From NCBI RefSeq assembly GCF_009832905.1, contig NZ_CP047135.1, forward strand, positions 3,946,001-4,010,000: 64,000 nt of DNA, written 5' to 3'. A program made the translations under genes and the position numbers. This document shows, piece by piece, positions 8,218-18,291 of the stretch; the first letter of the stretch is position 1, and every line of letters starts with the position of its first letter. The notes beneath the pieces were generated by a model. That model was not told the DNA's origin, searched no databases, and saw only the letters and a list, made by a program, of their open reading frames with translations. This DNA is from Stenotrophomonas sp. 364. GTDB lineage: Bacteria > Pseudomonadota > Gammaproteobacteria > Xanthomonadales > Xanthomonadaceae.

Positions 8218-9942
8218 TTACGAACCGGACAGCATCCGGCGGATCTTGCGCCCGATGCGGGTCAGGAACGATGCACCCGGATCGGCGGCCGGAGCGGCAG
8301 CGCGCATCGGCTTGGCCGTCACCTGCACCGGGGTCACCGGCTGTGCGGCACCTTCGGCGCCTTCGACCGGACGGCCGTGGCGACGACGACGACGCTTGCG
8401 CGGTGCGCGCTCGCCTTCCACGGCCGGGCTGCCCGCGGCGCTCGGCGCGTCGGCCGCAGCGACGGCGACGGCGGCCTGGGCCACCGCGGCCTGCGGCTTG
8501 ACCTCACCCTCGGCCGGAGCCTCGCCTTCCACGCGCGGCTTGCGCTCGCGGCGTGGCTTGCCATCGGCACTGCGCTCGCCCGGCGCGCGGCGTTCGCCAC
8601 GGCCACCGGACGACGGCTTGCCACCCCGACCGCTGCTGCTGCCGCCGCCACGACGCTGTTCTTCGGCCGCACGCGCTTCGCGTGCCTCGCGGAAGATCTG
8701 GCCGACGCTCTCGTTCTCGTCGCCGTCTTCGCCCGCTTCGGCCGGCGCACGTTCCGGGCGCGGCAGCGAGGTCAGGATTTCGCTGGTGACCGCTTCAACC
8801 GGGATCTTCTGCTCGATGTACGCCTCGATGTCCGGCAGGCCCATCGCGTAGCGCTCGCAGGCGAAGCTGATCGCATCGCCCTCTTCGCCCAGGCGCGCGG
8901 TACGGCCGATGCGGTGCACGTAGTCTTCGGCGTCGAACGGCAGGTCGTAGTTGTAGACGTACTTGATGCCGTCGATGTGCAGGCCGCGGGCAGCCACGTC
9001 GGTGGCCACCAGGATTTCCAGCTGGCCCTTCTGGAAGCGGTTGAGCAGGCTCTCGCGCTTCTTCTGCGGCACGTCGCCGGACAGCACGCCCACGCGGTAA
9101 CCGGCCTTTTCAAGCGAACGGGCCACGCGCTCGACAAACACCTTGGTGTTGACGAAGACCATGGTGCGCGCGCCTTCGCTGCGCGACAGCAGGCCCAGCA
9201 GCAGCGGGATCTTTTCTTCGTCGGCCGGGAAGTAGATGCGCTGGCGCACGCGCGCGGCGGTGATCGACTCGCTTTCCACCACCAGCTTCTGCGGCTCGTT
9301 CATGTGCTCATAGGCCAGCTCCAGCACGCGGTGGCTGAGCGTGGCGCTGAACAGCAGCGTCTGGCGCGTGGTGCGCTCGGGCATGCGGCGCAGCAGGAAG
9401 CGGATGTCCTTGATGAAGCCCAGGTCGAACATGCGGTCGGCTTCGTCGAGCACGCAGATTTCGCAGGCGTGCAGCGAGACCACCTTGTGCTGCTTGACGT
9501 AGTCGATCAGGCGGCCCGGGGTGGCGATGATGACGTCCACGCCCTGCTGCAGGATCTCGCGCTGCTTGTCGTAATCCACACCGCCGTAGACCAGCGCGAA
9601 GCGCAGGCCCAGGTCCGAGCCGAACTTGACCGCATCCTTGTGGATCTGGATGGCCAGTTCGCGGGTCGGGGCCAGGATCAGCGCGCGCGGGTCTTCCGGC
9701 TTGCGGTCGGCCAGTGCCGGGCGGGTCAGCAGGCGGTTCACCACCGCGACCAGGAAGGCCAAGGTCTTGCCGGTGCCGGTCTGGGCCTGGCCGGCGACGT
9801 CACCGCCGGGCAGCGCGACCGGCAAGGTCAGCGCCTGGATGGGCGTGCAACGGGTGAATCCGGCTCCTTCAAGGCCCGCCTGCAGGGCGGGATGCAGCTC
9901 GAAGGAGGAGAAGGTCAAATCGGTCAGCGGTTTGTCGCTCAT
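8218..9942 (-). CDS. rhlB: ATP-dependent RNA helicase RhlB
   Basis: DEAD-box helicase, in Enterobacteria a partner of RNase E in the RNA degradosome. The 574 residues include AQTGTGKT (53-60), APTRELA (91-97), DEAD (166-169), SAT (199-201), and further on [14 protein letters not shown] and HRIGRTAR. The last 160 residues are a low-complexity tail rich in Arg, Gly, Ala and Pro, ending in a basic stretch ([23 protein letters not shown]), probably for RNA or partner binding. The order rhlB, divergent trxA, then rho is the same as in E. coli, which supports the name. The ATG at 9942 has only a weak ribosome-binding site. Confidence 0.93.
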   Translation of the reverse strand: MSDKPLTDLTFSSFELHPALQAGLEGAGFTRCTPIQALTLPVALPGGDVAGQAQTGTGKTLAFLVAVVNRLLTRPALADRKPEDPRALILAPTRELAIQIHKDAVKFGSDLGLRFALVYGGVDYDKQREILQQGVDVIIATPGRLIDYVKQHKVVSLHACEICVLDEADRMFDLGFIKDIRFLLRRMPERTTRQTLLFSATLSHRVLELAYEHMNEPQKLVVESESITAARVRQRIYFPADEEKIPLLLGLLSRSEGARTMVFVNTKVFVERVARSLEKAGYRVGVLSGDVPQKKRESLLNRFQKGQLEILVATDVAARGLHIDGIKYVYNYDLPFDAEDYVHRIGRTARLGEEGDAISFACERYAMGLPDIEAYIEQKIPVEAVTSEILTSLPRPERAPAEAGEDGDENESVGQIFREAREARAAEEQRRGGGSSSGRGGKPSSGGRGERRAPGERSADGKPRRERKPRVEGEAPAEGEVKPQAAVAQAAVAVAAADAPSAAGSPAVEGERAPRKRRRRRHGRPVEGAEGAAQPVTPVQVTAKPMRAAAPAADPGASFLTRIGRKIRRMLSGS

Positions 9943-10510
9943 GTGTCCGTCTTGGTAAGGCCGCCCCGGCAGCGGTGCGCGGGAGGCTTGCAATCTTGGG
10001 GGGCACCGTCGCCATTGCGGGCCCTGCGCCGGGGTTGGACGGGGCCGGACCAACCGGTCCAGGGGCGCCGCACAATGGCGCAGTTTAGCGCACTGTCGGC
10101 GCCAAACCGGCCTCTGCCGTCGCACCAAGTGCTGAGACAGCCCGTCCGAGGGCGGCTGCCGGCGCACGGACCGGTCGACGACCGGGCGGATTTCACACGT
10201 TTTCACCGCGCCTGCCGCCAGTTGAACGGGCGCGCCCCGCGCACTGGAGGCGGTGCCAGACGGCCGCATATAGAGAAGGACTCCCCCTTCAATGCAGGGC
10301 GCCGATCACAGGATGCTGGGTTTCAGGCAGCACCTGCCCGGCCGCGACGATAGGGGTACACTGCCCGCCGTGAGCGACCAGGCATCCACCTGGCGCACCG
10401 CTGGCCGCCCTCGCGGCCACGAGGCAGCAGACGCGGATGGCACCCTCCGGTGGCGTCCAAATTCAACCTCCTCCGGCCCCGCCGGGTGCATTTCCAGACG
10501 AGAAACCAAG
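9943..10510. promoter_or_regulatory. Divergent rhlB / trxA intergenic region
   Basis: 568 bases without a convincing gene; the open frames across it are continuations of the rhlB and trxA frames upstream of their starts. It must carry the rhlB promoter on the minus strand and the trxA promoter on the plus strand. A TACACT resembling a -10 box occurs near 10357, but no convincing -35 box was found. No riboswitch or other structured leader was recognised. Confidence 0.4.
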
Positions 10511-10840
10511 ATGAGCGACAAGGTTGTACATGTCGGCGATGCCGACTTCGATAGCGCAGTGCTGAATTCCAAGGAACCGGTGCTGGTCGATTTCTGGGCC
10601 GAGTGGTGTGGTCCGTGCAAGATGATCGCCCCCGCCCTGGATGAACTGGCCGACGCCTACAACGGCCGCGCCAAGATCGCCAAGGTCAACGTGGACCAGA
10701 ACCGCGCATTGGCCGCCAAGTACCACGTTCGCTCGATCCCGATGCTGCTGGTGTTCAAGGACGGCCAGGTCCAGGCGCAGCAGATCGGCGCGGTCGGCAA
10801 GGCCCAGCTGGCCGGCATGCTGGACAAGGCGCTGGCCTGA
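10511..10840 (+). CDS. trxA: Thioredoxin
   Basis: Small disulfide reductase, kept reduced by thioredoxin reductase and NADPH. The 109 residues have the active site WCGPC (32-36) inside [16 protein letters not shown], the buried Asp region (LVDFWA), and the conserved cis-proline in [12 protein letters not shown]. The ATG at 10511 gives the standard length. It lies upstream of rho in the conserved trxA-rho order. Confidence 0.96.
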   Translation: MSDKVVHVGDADFDSAVLNSKEPVLVDFWAEWCGPCKMIAPALDELADAYNGRAKIAKVNVDQNRALAAKYHVRSIPMLLVFKDGQVQAQQIGAVGKAQLAGMLDKALA

Positions 10841-11061
10841 TCGCAGCACGCAGCCGGTGCCCGCCGGCTGCCCGCGGGGCCTGCCCCGCATGAATGACCC
10901 TGCCCCACCCGGCTTGCGCGCCGCCGCGAGCCGGTGTTAGTGTCGGCAGCATCCGGCCGCATTCGCGCGCCGCATCTTCTGGACGACGTTCTTTCCAGAA
11001 TCCTTTCCCAACGTTCGCTGCCCTGCCGGGCGCTCGCACCTTCTAGCGAGGAATCCAGCAC
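10841..11061 (+). promoter_or_regulatory. rho leader / trxA-rho intergenic region
   Basis: 221 bases. The hairpin CAGCCGG...CCGGCTG (about 10851-10870) lies just after the trxA stop and is followed by a second GC-rich stem, without a T tract. The remainder is the rho leader. In E. coli rho is autoregulated by attenuation in its leader; whether the same applies here cannot be read from the sequence. Confidence 0.35.
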
Positions 11062-12840
11062 TTGTCCGATATCACTACTTCCGAACCCGGGAGCGCCGAC
11101 GCGCCCGCCGAGAAGCGCGTGCGCAAGCCGCGCGTCGCCAAGGCCGCCGCCAACACCGCTGCCGAGGCAGGTTCCCCCCCCGCTCATCAATCCGCCCTGC
11201 CCCTGGCTGCCGCGCCTGACGCGCCGGCGCCGGTCGCCGCTCCGTCGGCGCCCCAGCAGGCACCGGCTGGCGACGCCTCCTCTGCCCAGGGCAATGCGCA
11301 GCAGGACACCGGCGACGGTGGCCAGCGCAACCAGAACGGCAACAACAACAACAACAACACCCCCAAGGGCGGGCAGAACCCGTACCAGCAGGGTCAAGGC
11401 CAGGGCCAGAACCAGGGTCAGGGTCAGGGTCAGGGCAACCGCCGTGATCGTTTCCGCAATCGCCGTGACCGCAACCGCGGTGGCGATCGCTACAACGACG
11501 ACGGCATGCCGCAGGACAACGGCGAACAGCAGCCGTTCGTGCGCAGCCAGCAGGCCAACGTGCCCGAAGGCTTCCCGGTCTATTCGCTGAGCGACCTCAA
11601 GCGCATGCCGGCGCAGAAGCTGCTGGAAATCGCCGAGCAGCTGCAGATCTCCGAAGGCGTGGCACGTGCCCGCAAGCAGGACGTGATCTTCGCCCTGCTC
11701 AAGGTGCTCACCCGCCACGGCGACGGCGTTGCCGCCGACGGCGTGCTGGAAATCCTGCCGGACGGCTTCGGGTTCCTGCGTGCCGCCGAAGCCAGCTACC
11801 TGGCCGGCCCGGACGATACCTACATCTCGCCCAGCCAGATCCGCCGCTTCAACCTGCGCACCGGCGACCACCTGTCCGGCCGCATCCGCTTCCCGAAGGA
11901 CGGCGAGCGTTACTTCGCGCTGTCGATCGTGGACACCATCAATGGTGAGCCGCTGGAAGCGTCGAAGAACAAGGTGCTGTTCGAGAACCTGACCCCGCTG
12001 TTCCCGCGCAAGCGCTTCACCCTGGAACGCGGTAACGGCTCGTCCGAAGACATCACCGGCCGCATCCTCGATCTGATGGCACCGCAGGGCAAGGGCCAGC
12101 GTTCGCTGATCGTGTCCCAGCCGAAGGCCGGCAAGACGATGATGATGCAGCAGGTGGCCACGGCGATCACCACCAACCACCCGGACGTGCACCTGATCGT
12201 GCTGCTGATCGACGAGCGCCCGGAAGAAGTGACCGAAATGCAGCGCACCGTGCGCGGCGAGGTTATCAGCTCCACCTTCGACGAGCCGGCTGCGCGCCAC
12301 GTGCAGGTGGCCGAAATGGTGATCGAGCGGGCCAAGCGCCTGGTCGAGCACAAGAAGGACGTGGTGATCCTGCTCGACTCGATCACCCGCCTGGCGCGTG
12401 CCTACAACAACGTGGTGCCCAGCTCCGGCAAGGTGCTCACCGGTGGTGTGGACGCCAACGCCCTGCACCGTCCGAAGCGCTTCTTCGGCGCAGCGCGCAA
12501 CGTGGAGGAAGGCGGCAGCCTGACCATCATCGCCACCGCGCTGGTCGATACCGGCAGCAAGATGGACGAGGTGATCTACGAAGAGTTCAAGGGCACCGGC
12601 AACAGCGAAGTGCACCTGAGCCGTCGCATCTCTGAAAAGCGCGTGTTCCCGGCGATCGACATCAACCGCTCGGGCACCCGTCGCGAAGACCTGCTGATCG
12701 AACCGGAACTGCTGCAGAAGATCTGGATCCTGCGCAAGCTGCTGCATCCGATGGATGAAATGGCCGCGATGGAATTCCTGCTCGACAAGATGAAGAACAC
12801 CAAGTCCAACGACGAGTTCTTCGGTTCGATGAAGCGCTGA
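11062..12840 (+). CDS. rho: Transcription termination factor Rho with long disordered N-terminal region
   Basis: Hexameric RNA-dependent ATPase/helicase that ends transcription. The Rho core starts near residue 174 ([20 protein letters not shown]) with the RNA-binding cold-shock fold (DGFGFLR, 234-240), Walker A QPKAGKT (353-359), [13 protein letters not shown], and the C-terminal domain ending [11 protein letters not shown]. The first 170 residues are an extension absent from E. coli Rho (419 aa). They consist of Ala/Pro-rich sequence, then NGNNNNNN, then [15 protein letters not shown], then an Arg/Asp/Gly-rich stretch. The best start is TTG at 11062, with GAGGA about 10 bases upstream. An intrinsic terminator follows the gene. 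Confidence 0.95.
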   Translation: MSDITTSEPGSADAPAEKRVRKPRVAKAAANTAAEAGSPPAHQSALPLAAAPDAPAPVAAPSAPQQAPAGDASSAQGNAQQDTGDGGQRNQNGNNNNNNTPKGGQNPYQQGQGQGQNQGQGQGQGNRRDRFRNRRDRNRGGDRYNDDGMPQDNGEQQPFVRSQQANVPEGFPVYSLSDLKRMPAQKLLEIAEQLQISEGVARARKQDVIFALLKVLTRHGDGVAADGVLEILPDGFGFLRAAEASYLAGPDDTYISPSQIRRFNLRTGDHLSGRIRFPKDGERYFALSIVDTINGEPLEASKNKVLFENLTPLFPRKRFTLERGNGSSEDITGRILDLMAPQGKGQRSLIVSQPKAGKTMMMQQVATAITTNHPDVHLIVLLIDERPEEVTEMQRTVRGEVISSTFDEPAARHVQVAEMVIERAKRLVEHKKDVVILLDSITRLARAYNNVVPSSGKVLTGGVDANALHRPKRFFGAARNVEEGGSLTIIATALVDTGSKMDEVIYEEFKGTGNSEVHLSRRISEKRVFPAIDINRSGTRREDLLIEPELLQKIWILRKLLHPMDEMAAMEFLLDKMKNTKSNDEFFGSMKR

Positions 12841-12860
12841 TACGCGTTTCGGGCGAACAG

Positions 12861-12890
12861 AAAAAGGCCCCGCATCGCGGGGCCTTTTTC
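12861..12890 (+). terminator. Rho-independent terminator after rho
   Basis: The stem AAAAAGGCCCCGC / GCGGGGCCTTTTT with an ATC-type loop starts 21 bases after the rho stop. It has an A tract and a T tract, so it could work on both strands. Confidence 0.9.
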
Positions 12891-12909
12891 GTTGCGGGAG
12901 ATGCCCGGG

Positions 12910-13021
12910 TAGTGCCGGCCGCTGGCCGGCTCCACGCATCCCCCCGTCGAACGGCAGCCGGGCAGAGCCCGGCTCTACGCATTCCCGGTCGAACGCCAGC
13001 CGGGCGGAGCCCGGCTCTACG
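12910..13021. repeat. Cluster of three SMAG/REP-like palindromes
   Basis: Three imperfect palindromes stand in a row: GTAGTGCCGGCCGCTGGCCG (from 12910), GCAGCCGGGCAGAGCCCGGC with CTAC (about 12952-12978), and CCAGCCGGGCGGAGCCCGGC with CTAC (about 12995-13020). Terminal GTAG/CTAC is the hallmark of Stenotrophomonas SMAG repeats. The last one contains the stop codon of the neighbouring GH3 gene. Confidence 0.8.
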
Positions 13022-15548
13022 GGCAGCGCACCACGCCCGCGGCCTCGTCTGCATCCACCGACACGCGCACCTGGGTGAATGCCGCCGCGAACGGTGCGTC
13101 GGCGCTCACCACGAACGGCGCTTCCACCGCGCCCAGGTCCACGCCGCGCTTGGCAAAGCACGCCAGCGGCACGGTCACGGTCTGCTTCTGGCCGGGCGCC
13201 AGTTTGCCCAGCAGCGGGGCGATATCCACGCCCCCTTCGCAGCCGGTGCCGCACTGCATGCTTACCGTCACCGCCGATGCCGGGCGCTGCACCAGCTGCA
13301 CGTCGAACTGCAGCGCGCCGTGGTTGCGTGCCAGCGCGCCCAGGTTGCGCCGCGAGGTGCTGCGTGCGATCAACTGCGCCGGTGCCAGCCACGTCACTTC
13401 CTTGGCATCCTGCTGAGTGTTCACCTGCACGGTGCGCACCTGCACCACCGGCATGGCGGTCGGCCAGCGCAGCGTGGCGTTGAGGTCGTTGCCCAGCGGC
13501 TGGGTGGCACCGTTGGCGGCCACGTGCAGTGCGAACGGCGGCGTATCGGCGCGGTTGAAGATCGGCAGCGTGGTCACTTCGCCGCAGTTGTCCGGATTGG
13601 CTTCGGGCAGGCGCGCCAGCGTGGCGGGCGCGCTGTAGGTCAGGCCGTGACCGAGCGTGAACAGCGCCGGGCGCTTCGGGTCCGGCCGGTCAATCGGTGC
13701 CGGGCACGGCACACCCGGCCACGGGAAGCTCAGCCGGCCGCGGAAGTCGTGCGCCGGCTTGCCGTCCTTGCCGGCCACCAGCACATCGGTGATGCCCTTG
13801 CCCTCACTGCCCGGCAGCCACGCCGCCACGAATGCCTGGGACAGGTTGAGCAGGTCGTTGGTGTACATCGGGCGACCGGAGAAGTACACGGTGACCACCG
13901 GCTTGCCGCTGGCCTGGGCCGCGCGCAGCACCGCCAGGTCCTGCGGGTAGGCGCGGCTGTGGCTGACCGAATCGGAGGCCAGGATGTCGCCGTTGGTTTC
14001 GGCGTAGGGGGTTTCGCCCACCACCGCCACCACCACATCGAACTTGCTCGGGTCCAGCCCGGTACCGTCGGCGCTGTAGTCCACCTGCTGCGTCCCCAGT
14101 TCGGCGCGCAGCGCACCCAGCACCGAATCGGCGTTGGGGAAATCGGCGTTGGTGTTTTCGGTGCCCTGCCAGGTCAGCGACCAGCCACCGGCCTGGTCGG
14201 ACAGGCTGTCGGCGCTCTTGCCCACTACCATTACCCGCGCGTTGCGGCGCAGCGGCAGCGCGCTGCCTTCGTTCTTCAGCAGCACCAGCGACTCCCGAAC
14301 CGCCCGGCGCGCCAGCGCGCGGTGCTGCACGGCGTTGGCGTCACCGGCATAGCGGCTGTCTGACGGCGTGTGCTCGAACAGGCCGGCGCGCAGCTTGACC
14401 CGCAGGATGCGGCTGACCGCATCGTCGATGCGCGCCATCGGAATCTCGCCCTTCTCCACTTGCGCGATGGTGTTGGCGATGAAGGCCTTCCAGTCGTCGG
14501 GCACCATCACCATGTCGATGCCGGCGTTGATCGCCTGGGCGCAGCTGTCGTTGCGGCAGCCCGGCACCTGGGCGATGCCGTTCCAGTCGGAGACGACGAA
14601 CCCGTCGAACCCCATGGTGTCTTTCAGGGCATCGGTGAGCAGCGCCTTGTTGCCGTGCATCTTGCCGTAGTCGACGCGGCCGCTACGGTCGTTCCAGCTG
14701 TTGAACGAGGCCATCACCGTCTGCACGCCTTCGCCCAGCGCGCCGTAATAGCCCTGCCCGTGCACGTTGACCATGGTGGCCTTGTCCACCAGCGCCTCGC
14801 CCTGGTCGCGGCCGTTGTCGGTGGCGCCGTCGCCGATGTAGTGCTTGGCGGTGGCCACCACGTTGCCGTCATCGCCGAAACGGCCCTGCGCGCCCTTGAC
14901 GTAGGCCCGTGCGTATTCGCGCACGCGGGCCGGGTCGGAGGAGAAGCTCTCATAGGTGCGGCCCCAGCGCGGGTCGTGCGCCACCGCCAGGGTGGGCGCG
15001 AACACCCAGTCGATGCCGGTGGCACGGGTGGCGCGTGCAGTGGCTTCGCCGATGCGCTCGATCAGTTCGGCATCGCCGGCCGCTCCCAGGCCGATGTTGT
15101 GCGGGAACAGCGTGGCGCCGTACACGTTGTTGTGGCCGTGCACCGCGTCGGTGCCCCAGATCACCGGCACCGGCGTGCGCGCATCGGTGGTCAGCGACGC
15201 CGCGCGGTACGCGTCGGCGAGCGTCAGCCAATCCGCTACGCTGGCATGCTTGTTCATGCCCGGCCACGAGCCGCCGCCGTTGAGCACCGAGCCGATGTAG
15301 TACTGGCGCACCTGCGCCGGGGTGATGGTCTTGATCTCCGGCTGGGTCATCTGCCCCACCTTCTGCGCCAGTGTCATCTCCGCCACGATCTGCTTCACCC
15401 GCGCCTCGATCGTCGCGTCGCTGGCGATAGCGCTGGTCACCCGCGGCCAGTCCTGCAGGCGTTCGCCGCTGGCGGGCGCAGCGGCCACCGGTGCGGCCAG
15501 GGCGAGCAGCAGGCAGCTGCCAAGAAGGGTCTTGTTGGGGCTGTTCAC
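13017..15548 (-). CDS. Exported GH3 beta-glucosidase / glycosidase
   Basis: Glycoside hydrolase family 3 enzyme that probably releases glucose or a related sugar from the non-reducing end of beta-glucans. A signal peptide (1-24, ending PVAAA) indicates a periplasmic or outer-membrane location. The N-terminal barrel has WGTDAVHGHNN, the KH pair (235-236) and the nucleophile Asp321 in GFVVSDWNG; the second GH3 domain follows (RESLVLLKNEGSALPL). A C-terminal domain with two cysteines (CGTGCEGG) ends the 843 residues. GTG at 15548 is preferred because GGAGGT lies 8 bases upstream; the TTG at 15554 would leave only 2 bases. The stop TAG lies inside a REP palindrome. A LacI gene and matching operators in front place it in a carbohydrate regulon. 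Confidence 0.93.
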   Translation of the reverse strand: MNSPNKTLLGSCLLLALAAPVAAAPASGERLQDWPRVTSAIASDATIEARVKQIVAEMTLAQKVGQMTQPEIKTITPAQVRQYYIGSVLNGGGSWPGMNKHASVADWLTLADAYRAASLTTDARTPVPVIWGTDAVHGHNNVYGATLFPHNIGLGAAGDAELIERIGEATARATRATGIDWVFAPTLAVAHDPRWGRTYESFSSDPARVREYARAYVKGAQGRFGDDGNVVATAKHYIGDGATDNGRDQGEALVDKATMVNVHGQGYYGALGEGVQTVMASFNSWNDRSGRVDYGKMHGNKALLTDALKDTMGFDGFVVSDWNGIAQVPGCRNDSCAQAINAGIDMVMVPDDWKAFIANTIAQVEKGEIPMARIDDAVSRILRVKLRAGLFEHTPSDSRYAGDANAVQHRALARRAVRESLVLLKNEGSALPLRRNARVMVVGKSADSLSDQAGGWSLTWQGTENTNADFPNADSVLGALRAELGTQQVDYSADGTGLDPSKFDVVVAVVGETPYAETNGDILASDSVSHSRAYPQDLAVLRAAQASGKPVVTVYFSGRPMYTNDLLNLSQAFVAAWLPGSEGKGITDVLVAGKDGKPAHDFRGRLSFPWPGVPCPAPIDRPDPKRPALFTLGHGLTYSAPATLARLPEANPDNCGEVTTLPIFNRADTPPFALHVAANGATQPLGNDLNATLRWPTAMPVVQVRTVQVNTQQDAKEVTWLAPAQLIARSTSRRNLGALARNHGALQFDVQLVQRPASAVTVSMQCGTGCEGGVDIAPLLGKLAPGQKQTVTVPLACFAKRGVDLGAVEAPFVVSADAPFAAAFTQVRVSVDADEAAGVVRCP

Positions 15549-15933
15549 GGACAACTACCTCCGGTGGAATGACGCGCGATCGGGGTGGGCGCCGCGCAGG
15601 CCACCACGACGCGCAAGAGCGCGGCGCCCTGGTGCCGGCGAGCATTTGGATCGGTTCAACGCCCCTTTCTGACAGCGCTGTCATACAAAGACCCCGCAAC
15701 ACTGTCAACCAAGGGAGCGCCCGCGCGGGAGGTGCCTCCCGGTAACACGGGCTTTCCGGTACGGACGGTTGCCTCTACCCCGCGCCGGGTGTTGCAACGC
15801 CGCACGGATTTCAACGACGCGCAATAAACCACCGCGGCATGGCAACATCGGCCTGCATCGGCAACCTCCACGCGACATTGCCGCACTACCATCGGCAGCT
15901 GCCGACCTGCCCCCACATAGGATCCACCGCACC
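15549..15933. promoter_or_regulatory. Divergent GH3 / LacI control region
   Basis: 385 bases between divergent genes, without coding content. It holds a perfect palindromic operator (15670-15683) and a second partial copy (15696-15708), both on the GH3 side. The nearest operator is about 120 bases upstream of the GH3 start and 250 bases upstream of the regulator start. Promoter boxes are not clear. Confidence 0.6.
15670..15683. promoter_or_regulatory. Palindromic operator (TGACAGCGCTGTCA)
   Basis: A perfect 14-bp palindrome with the central CG typical of LacI-family operators. Related sequences occur before the sugar permease (18292-18305) and the TonB receptor (18529-18544), and a partial copy sits at 15696-15708. 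The adjacent LacI-type regulator is the likely ligand. Confidence 0.75.
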
Positions 15934-16941
15934 ATGCGTAGTCGAATCGAGGATGTCGCCGCGGTTGCGGGCGTTTCGATCAAGACCGTGTCCCGCGTGC
16001 TCAACAACGAGCCCAACGTACGCGCCGAAACGCGCGAGCGGGTCACCGCGGCGGTGGCGCGGCTGGGCTACAAGCCCAACCTGTCGGCGCGCAGCCTGGC
16101 CGGGCAACGCTCCTATGCATTGGCGCTGGTCTACAACAATCCCTCGCGCAACTACCTGATGGAAATCCAGAACGGCATGCTCGAAGCCTGCCACGCCACC
16201 CACTACAACCTGATCCTGGGTCCGGTCGGCGTTGGCCGCAGCACCCTGCCCGACCTGGCCGCATTGTTCGAGAACTCGCGGCCCGATGGCGCGGTGTTGA
16301 TTCCACCGCTGACCGACGATGCGGTGGTGCTGGCCTACCTGGAAGAGCACGAGATTCCCTTCGCCAGCATCGCCCCGCGCCACCCCGACGGCCGCATCGG
16401 CGTGCGCATGGATGAAACCACGGCCGTGGTGGAACTGATTGGCCACCTGGTGGCGCAGGGCCACCGCCGCATCGGCCACATCAAGGGCCCGCGCGCGCAC
16501 GGTGCCTGCCAGTGGCGCCTGGCCGGCTACCGCCAGGCGCTGCGTGAGCACGGCATCGCCTACGACCCGGCCCTGGTGGTCAACGGGCAGTTTTCATTCG
16601 AGTCCGGGATCGAGGCGGCAAACACGCTGCTCGACCTGCCGCAACCGCCGACAGCGATCTTCGCGGCCAACGATGACATGGCCGCCGCGGTCTACCGGGT
16701 GGCCGGCCAGCGCGGGCTGCGCGTGCCGCGCGACCTGTCGGTGTGCGGCTTCGATGACACGCCGATCGCCGGACATATCTACCCGGCGCTGACCACGGTG
16801 CGGCAGCCCACCTCGCACATGGGGCGGCTGGCCACCGAACAGCTGATCGACCACATCCGCTCACCCGACGCCGGCCGCATGGTCACCGTGGACCATGCGG
16901 TACTGGTGCGCGAATCGACCCACGCGCCGCGGCGACGCTGA
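15934..16941 (+). CDS. LacI-family transcriptional regulator
   Basis: A 335-residue repressor. The N-terminal HTH and hinge (RIEDVAAVAGVSIKTVSRVL, then SARSLAGQRS) are followed by a periplasmic-binding-protein-like sugar-sensing domain (GHIKGPRAHGACQWRLAGYR, IFAANDDMAAAVYR, CGFDDTPIAGHIYPALTTVR). The ATG at 15934 puts the HTH at the very N-terminus, as in the family. It is divergent from the GH3 gene and convergent with the MFS permease (10-base gap). Palindromic operators with a central CG near all three transport or hydrolysis genes suggest that it represses them until its sugar ligand is present. Confidence 0.93.
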   Translation: MRSRIEDVAAVAGVSIKTVSRVLNNEPNVRAETRERVTAAVARLGYKPNLSARSLAGQRSYALALVYNNPSRNYLMEIQNGMLEACHATHYNLILGPVGVGRSTLPDLAALFENSRPDGAVLIPPLTDDAVVLAYLEEHEIPFASIAPRHPDGRIGVRMDETTAVVELIGHLVAQGHRRIGHIKGPRAHGACQWRLAGYRQALREHGIAYDPALVVNGQFSFESGIEAANTLLDLPQPPTAIFAANDDMAAAVYRVAGQRGLRVPRDLSVCGFDDTPIAGHIYPALTTVRQPTSHMGRLATEQLIDHIRSPDAGRMVTVDHAVLVRESTHAPRRR

Positions 16942-16950
16942 GGCGCCTGC

Positions 16951-18222
16951 CTACGCGGCGTGGCGCGAGCCCCGCCACGCGTAGAACACGATGTACAGGT
17001 AGCAGAGCATGGGCAGCAGGAACGACAGCTGCAGGCCGTGGTGGTCGGCCACCCAGCCCATCGCCAGCGGTACCACCGCCCCGCCCACGATGGCCATGAC
17101 CAGCAGACTGGAGCCCTTGCCGGTCAACGCGCCCAGGCGCGCGATGGCGAGCGCGAAGATGGTCGGGAACATGATCGAGTTGAACAGCCCGATGCTCACC
17201 ACTGCCCACTTGGCCAATCCGCCACCGGCCAGCATGGTCACCGCCAGGAGCGCCATCACCACCAGCGCGAAGATGCCCAGCAGGCGGCGCGGGTCCAGCC
17301 GGGCCAGCAGCACGGTGCCGACCAGGCGGCCCACCAGTGCGCCGCCCCAGTACAACGACACATAGCGCGTGGCCTCCTGCTCGGTGAGCCCTTCGCCGAT
17401 GCCCGGCATCGACAGGAAGTTGACCAGCACGCTGCCGATGGACACTTCGGCACCCACGTAGAAGAAGATCGCCAGCACGCCGTAGCGCAGGTGCGGGTGC
17501 CGCAGCGCGTCGCGGATGCGCCCGCCGGCGGCCCCTTCCTCCACGCCCGGGATCGCCGGCAGGCGGAACATCCAGATGGCCGCGGCCAGCACGAACAGTG
17601 CCACGGCCAGGCCGAAGTACGGCAGCTGCACCGACTGCGCCTCGGCGGCGCGGTAGGCCAGCGCCTCGGCCTGCGGCAGCAGCGCCAGTGCTTCGTCGGT
17701 GCGCGGTTCGGCCGACAGGATCAGCAGGCCGCCAAACAGCGGGGCCAGCGTGGTGCCCAGTGCGTTCATCGACTGCGCCAGGGTCAGCCGGCTGGACGCG
17801 GTCTGCTCCGGTCCCAGTAGCGCCACGTACGGGTTGGCCGCCACCTGCAGCACGGTGATGCCGGTGGCAAGCACGAACAAGGCCGCCAAGAACAACCCGT
17901 ACACATGCGCGTGCGCGGCCGGCCAGAACAGCAGCGCGCCCACGCCGGCGATGGCCAGCCCGGCCACGATGCCGCGCTTGTAGCCCACCGCCGCCACCAG
18001 CCGGCCCGCCGGCAGCGACATCAGGAAGTACGCGCCGAAGAAGGTGAACTGCACCAGCATCGCCTGCACCCAGGTGAGCGCGAAGGCCGCCTTGAGGTGT
18101 GGAATGAGGATGTCGTTGAGGCAGGTCAGGAAGCCCCACATGAAGAAGATCGCGGTGACCACCGTCAGGGCCACGCGGTTGCTTTGCACGTGTTGCCCGC
18201 GCACTGCAGCAGGGTTGTCCAT
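16951..18222 (-). CDS. MFS sugar permease (FucP/GluP-like)
   Basis: A 423-residue major-facilitator protein with about 12 hydrophobic segments. It opens with ALTVVTAIFFMWGFLTCLND, the characteristic first helix of the fucose/glucose-galactose H+ symporter group. VLQVAANPYVALLGPE in the first half and FNSIMFPTIFALAIARLG in the second are further family marks. The start at 18222 is chosen because the frame upstream is not hydrophobic and AAGGA stands nearby. It lies between the LacI gene and the divergent TonB receptor. It probably carries the sugar released by the GH3 enzyme across the inner membrane. Confidence 0.9.
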   Translation of the reverse strand: MDNPAAVRGQHVQSNRVALTVVTAIFFMWGFLTCLNDILIPHLKAAFALTWVQAMLVQFTFFGAYFLMSLPAGRLVAAVGYKRGIVAGLAIAGVGALLFWPAAHAHVYGLFLAALFVLATGITVLQVAANPYVALLGPEQTASSRLTLAQSMNALGTTLAPLFGGLLILSAEPRTDEALALLPQAEALAYRAAEAQSVQLPYFGLAVALFVLAAAIWMFRLPAIPGVEEGAAGGRIRDALRHPHLRYGVLAIFFYVGAEVSIGSVLVNFLSMPGIGEGLTEQEATRYVSLYWGGALVGRLVGTVLLARLDPRRLLGIFALVVMALLAVTMLAGGGLAKWAVVSIGLFNSIMFPTIFALAIARLGALTGKGSSLLVMAIVGGAVVPLAMGWVADHHGLQLSFLLPMLCYLYIVFYAWRGSRHAA

Positions 18223-18291
18223 TGCATGTCCTTGTTGAAGGGTAGGCCAGCCATTCGGCGGCCACACATGGAACCCGCTTCGTCATCGATT

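Noticed and set aside
7282..10353. A 1023-residue open frame on the plus strand
   Set aside because: It lies opposite ftsE and rhlB, whose motifs are unmistakable. Long antisense frames are common in high-GC codon usage, and the translation is rich in Arg, His, Gln and Ala without a fold.
10657..13392. A 911-residue minus-strand frame opposite trxA and rho
   Set aside because: A shadow of rho; its composition is unlike a protein, and it runs through a strong terminator.
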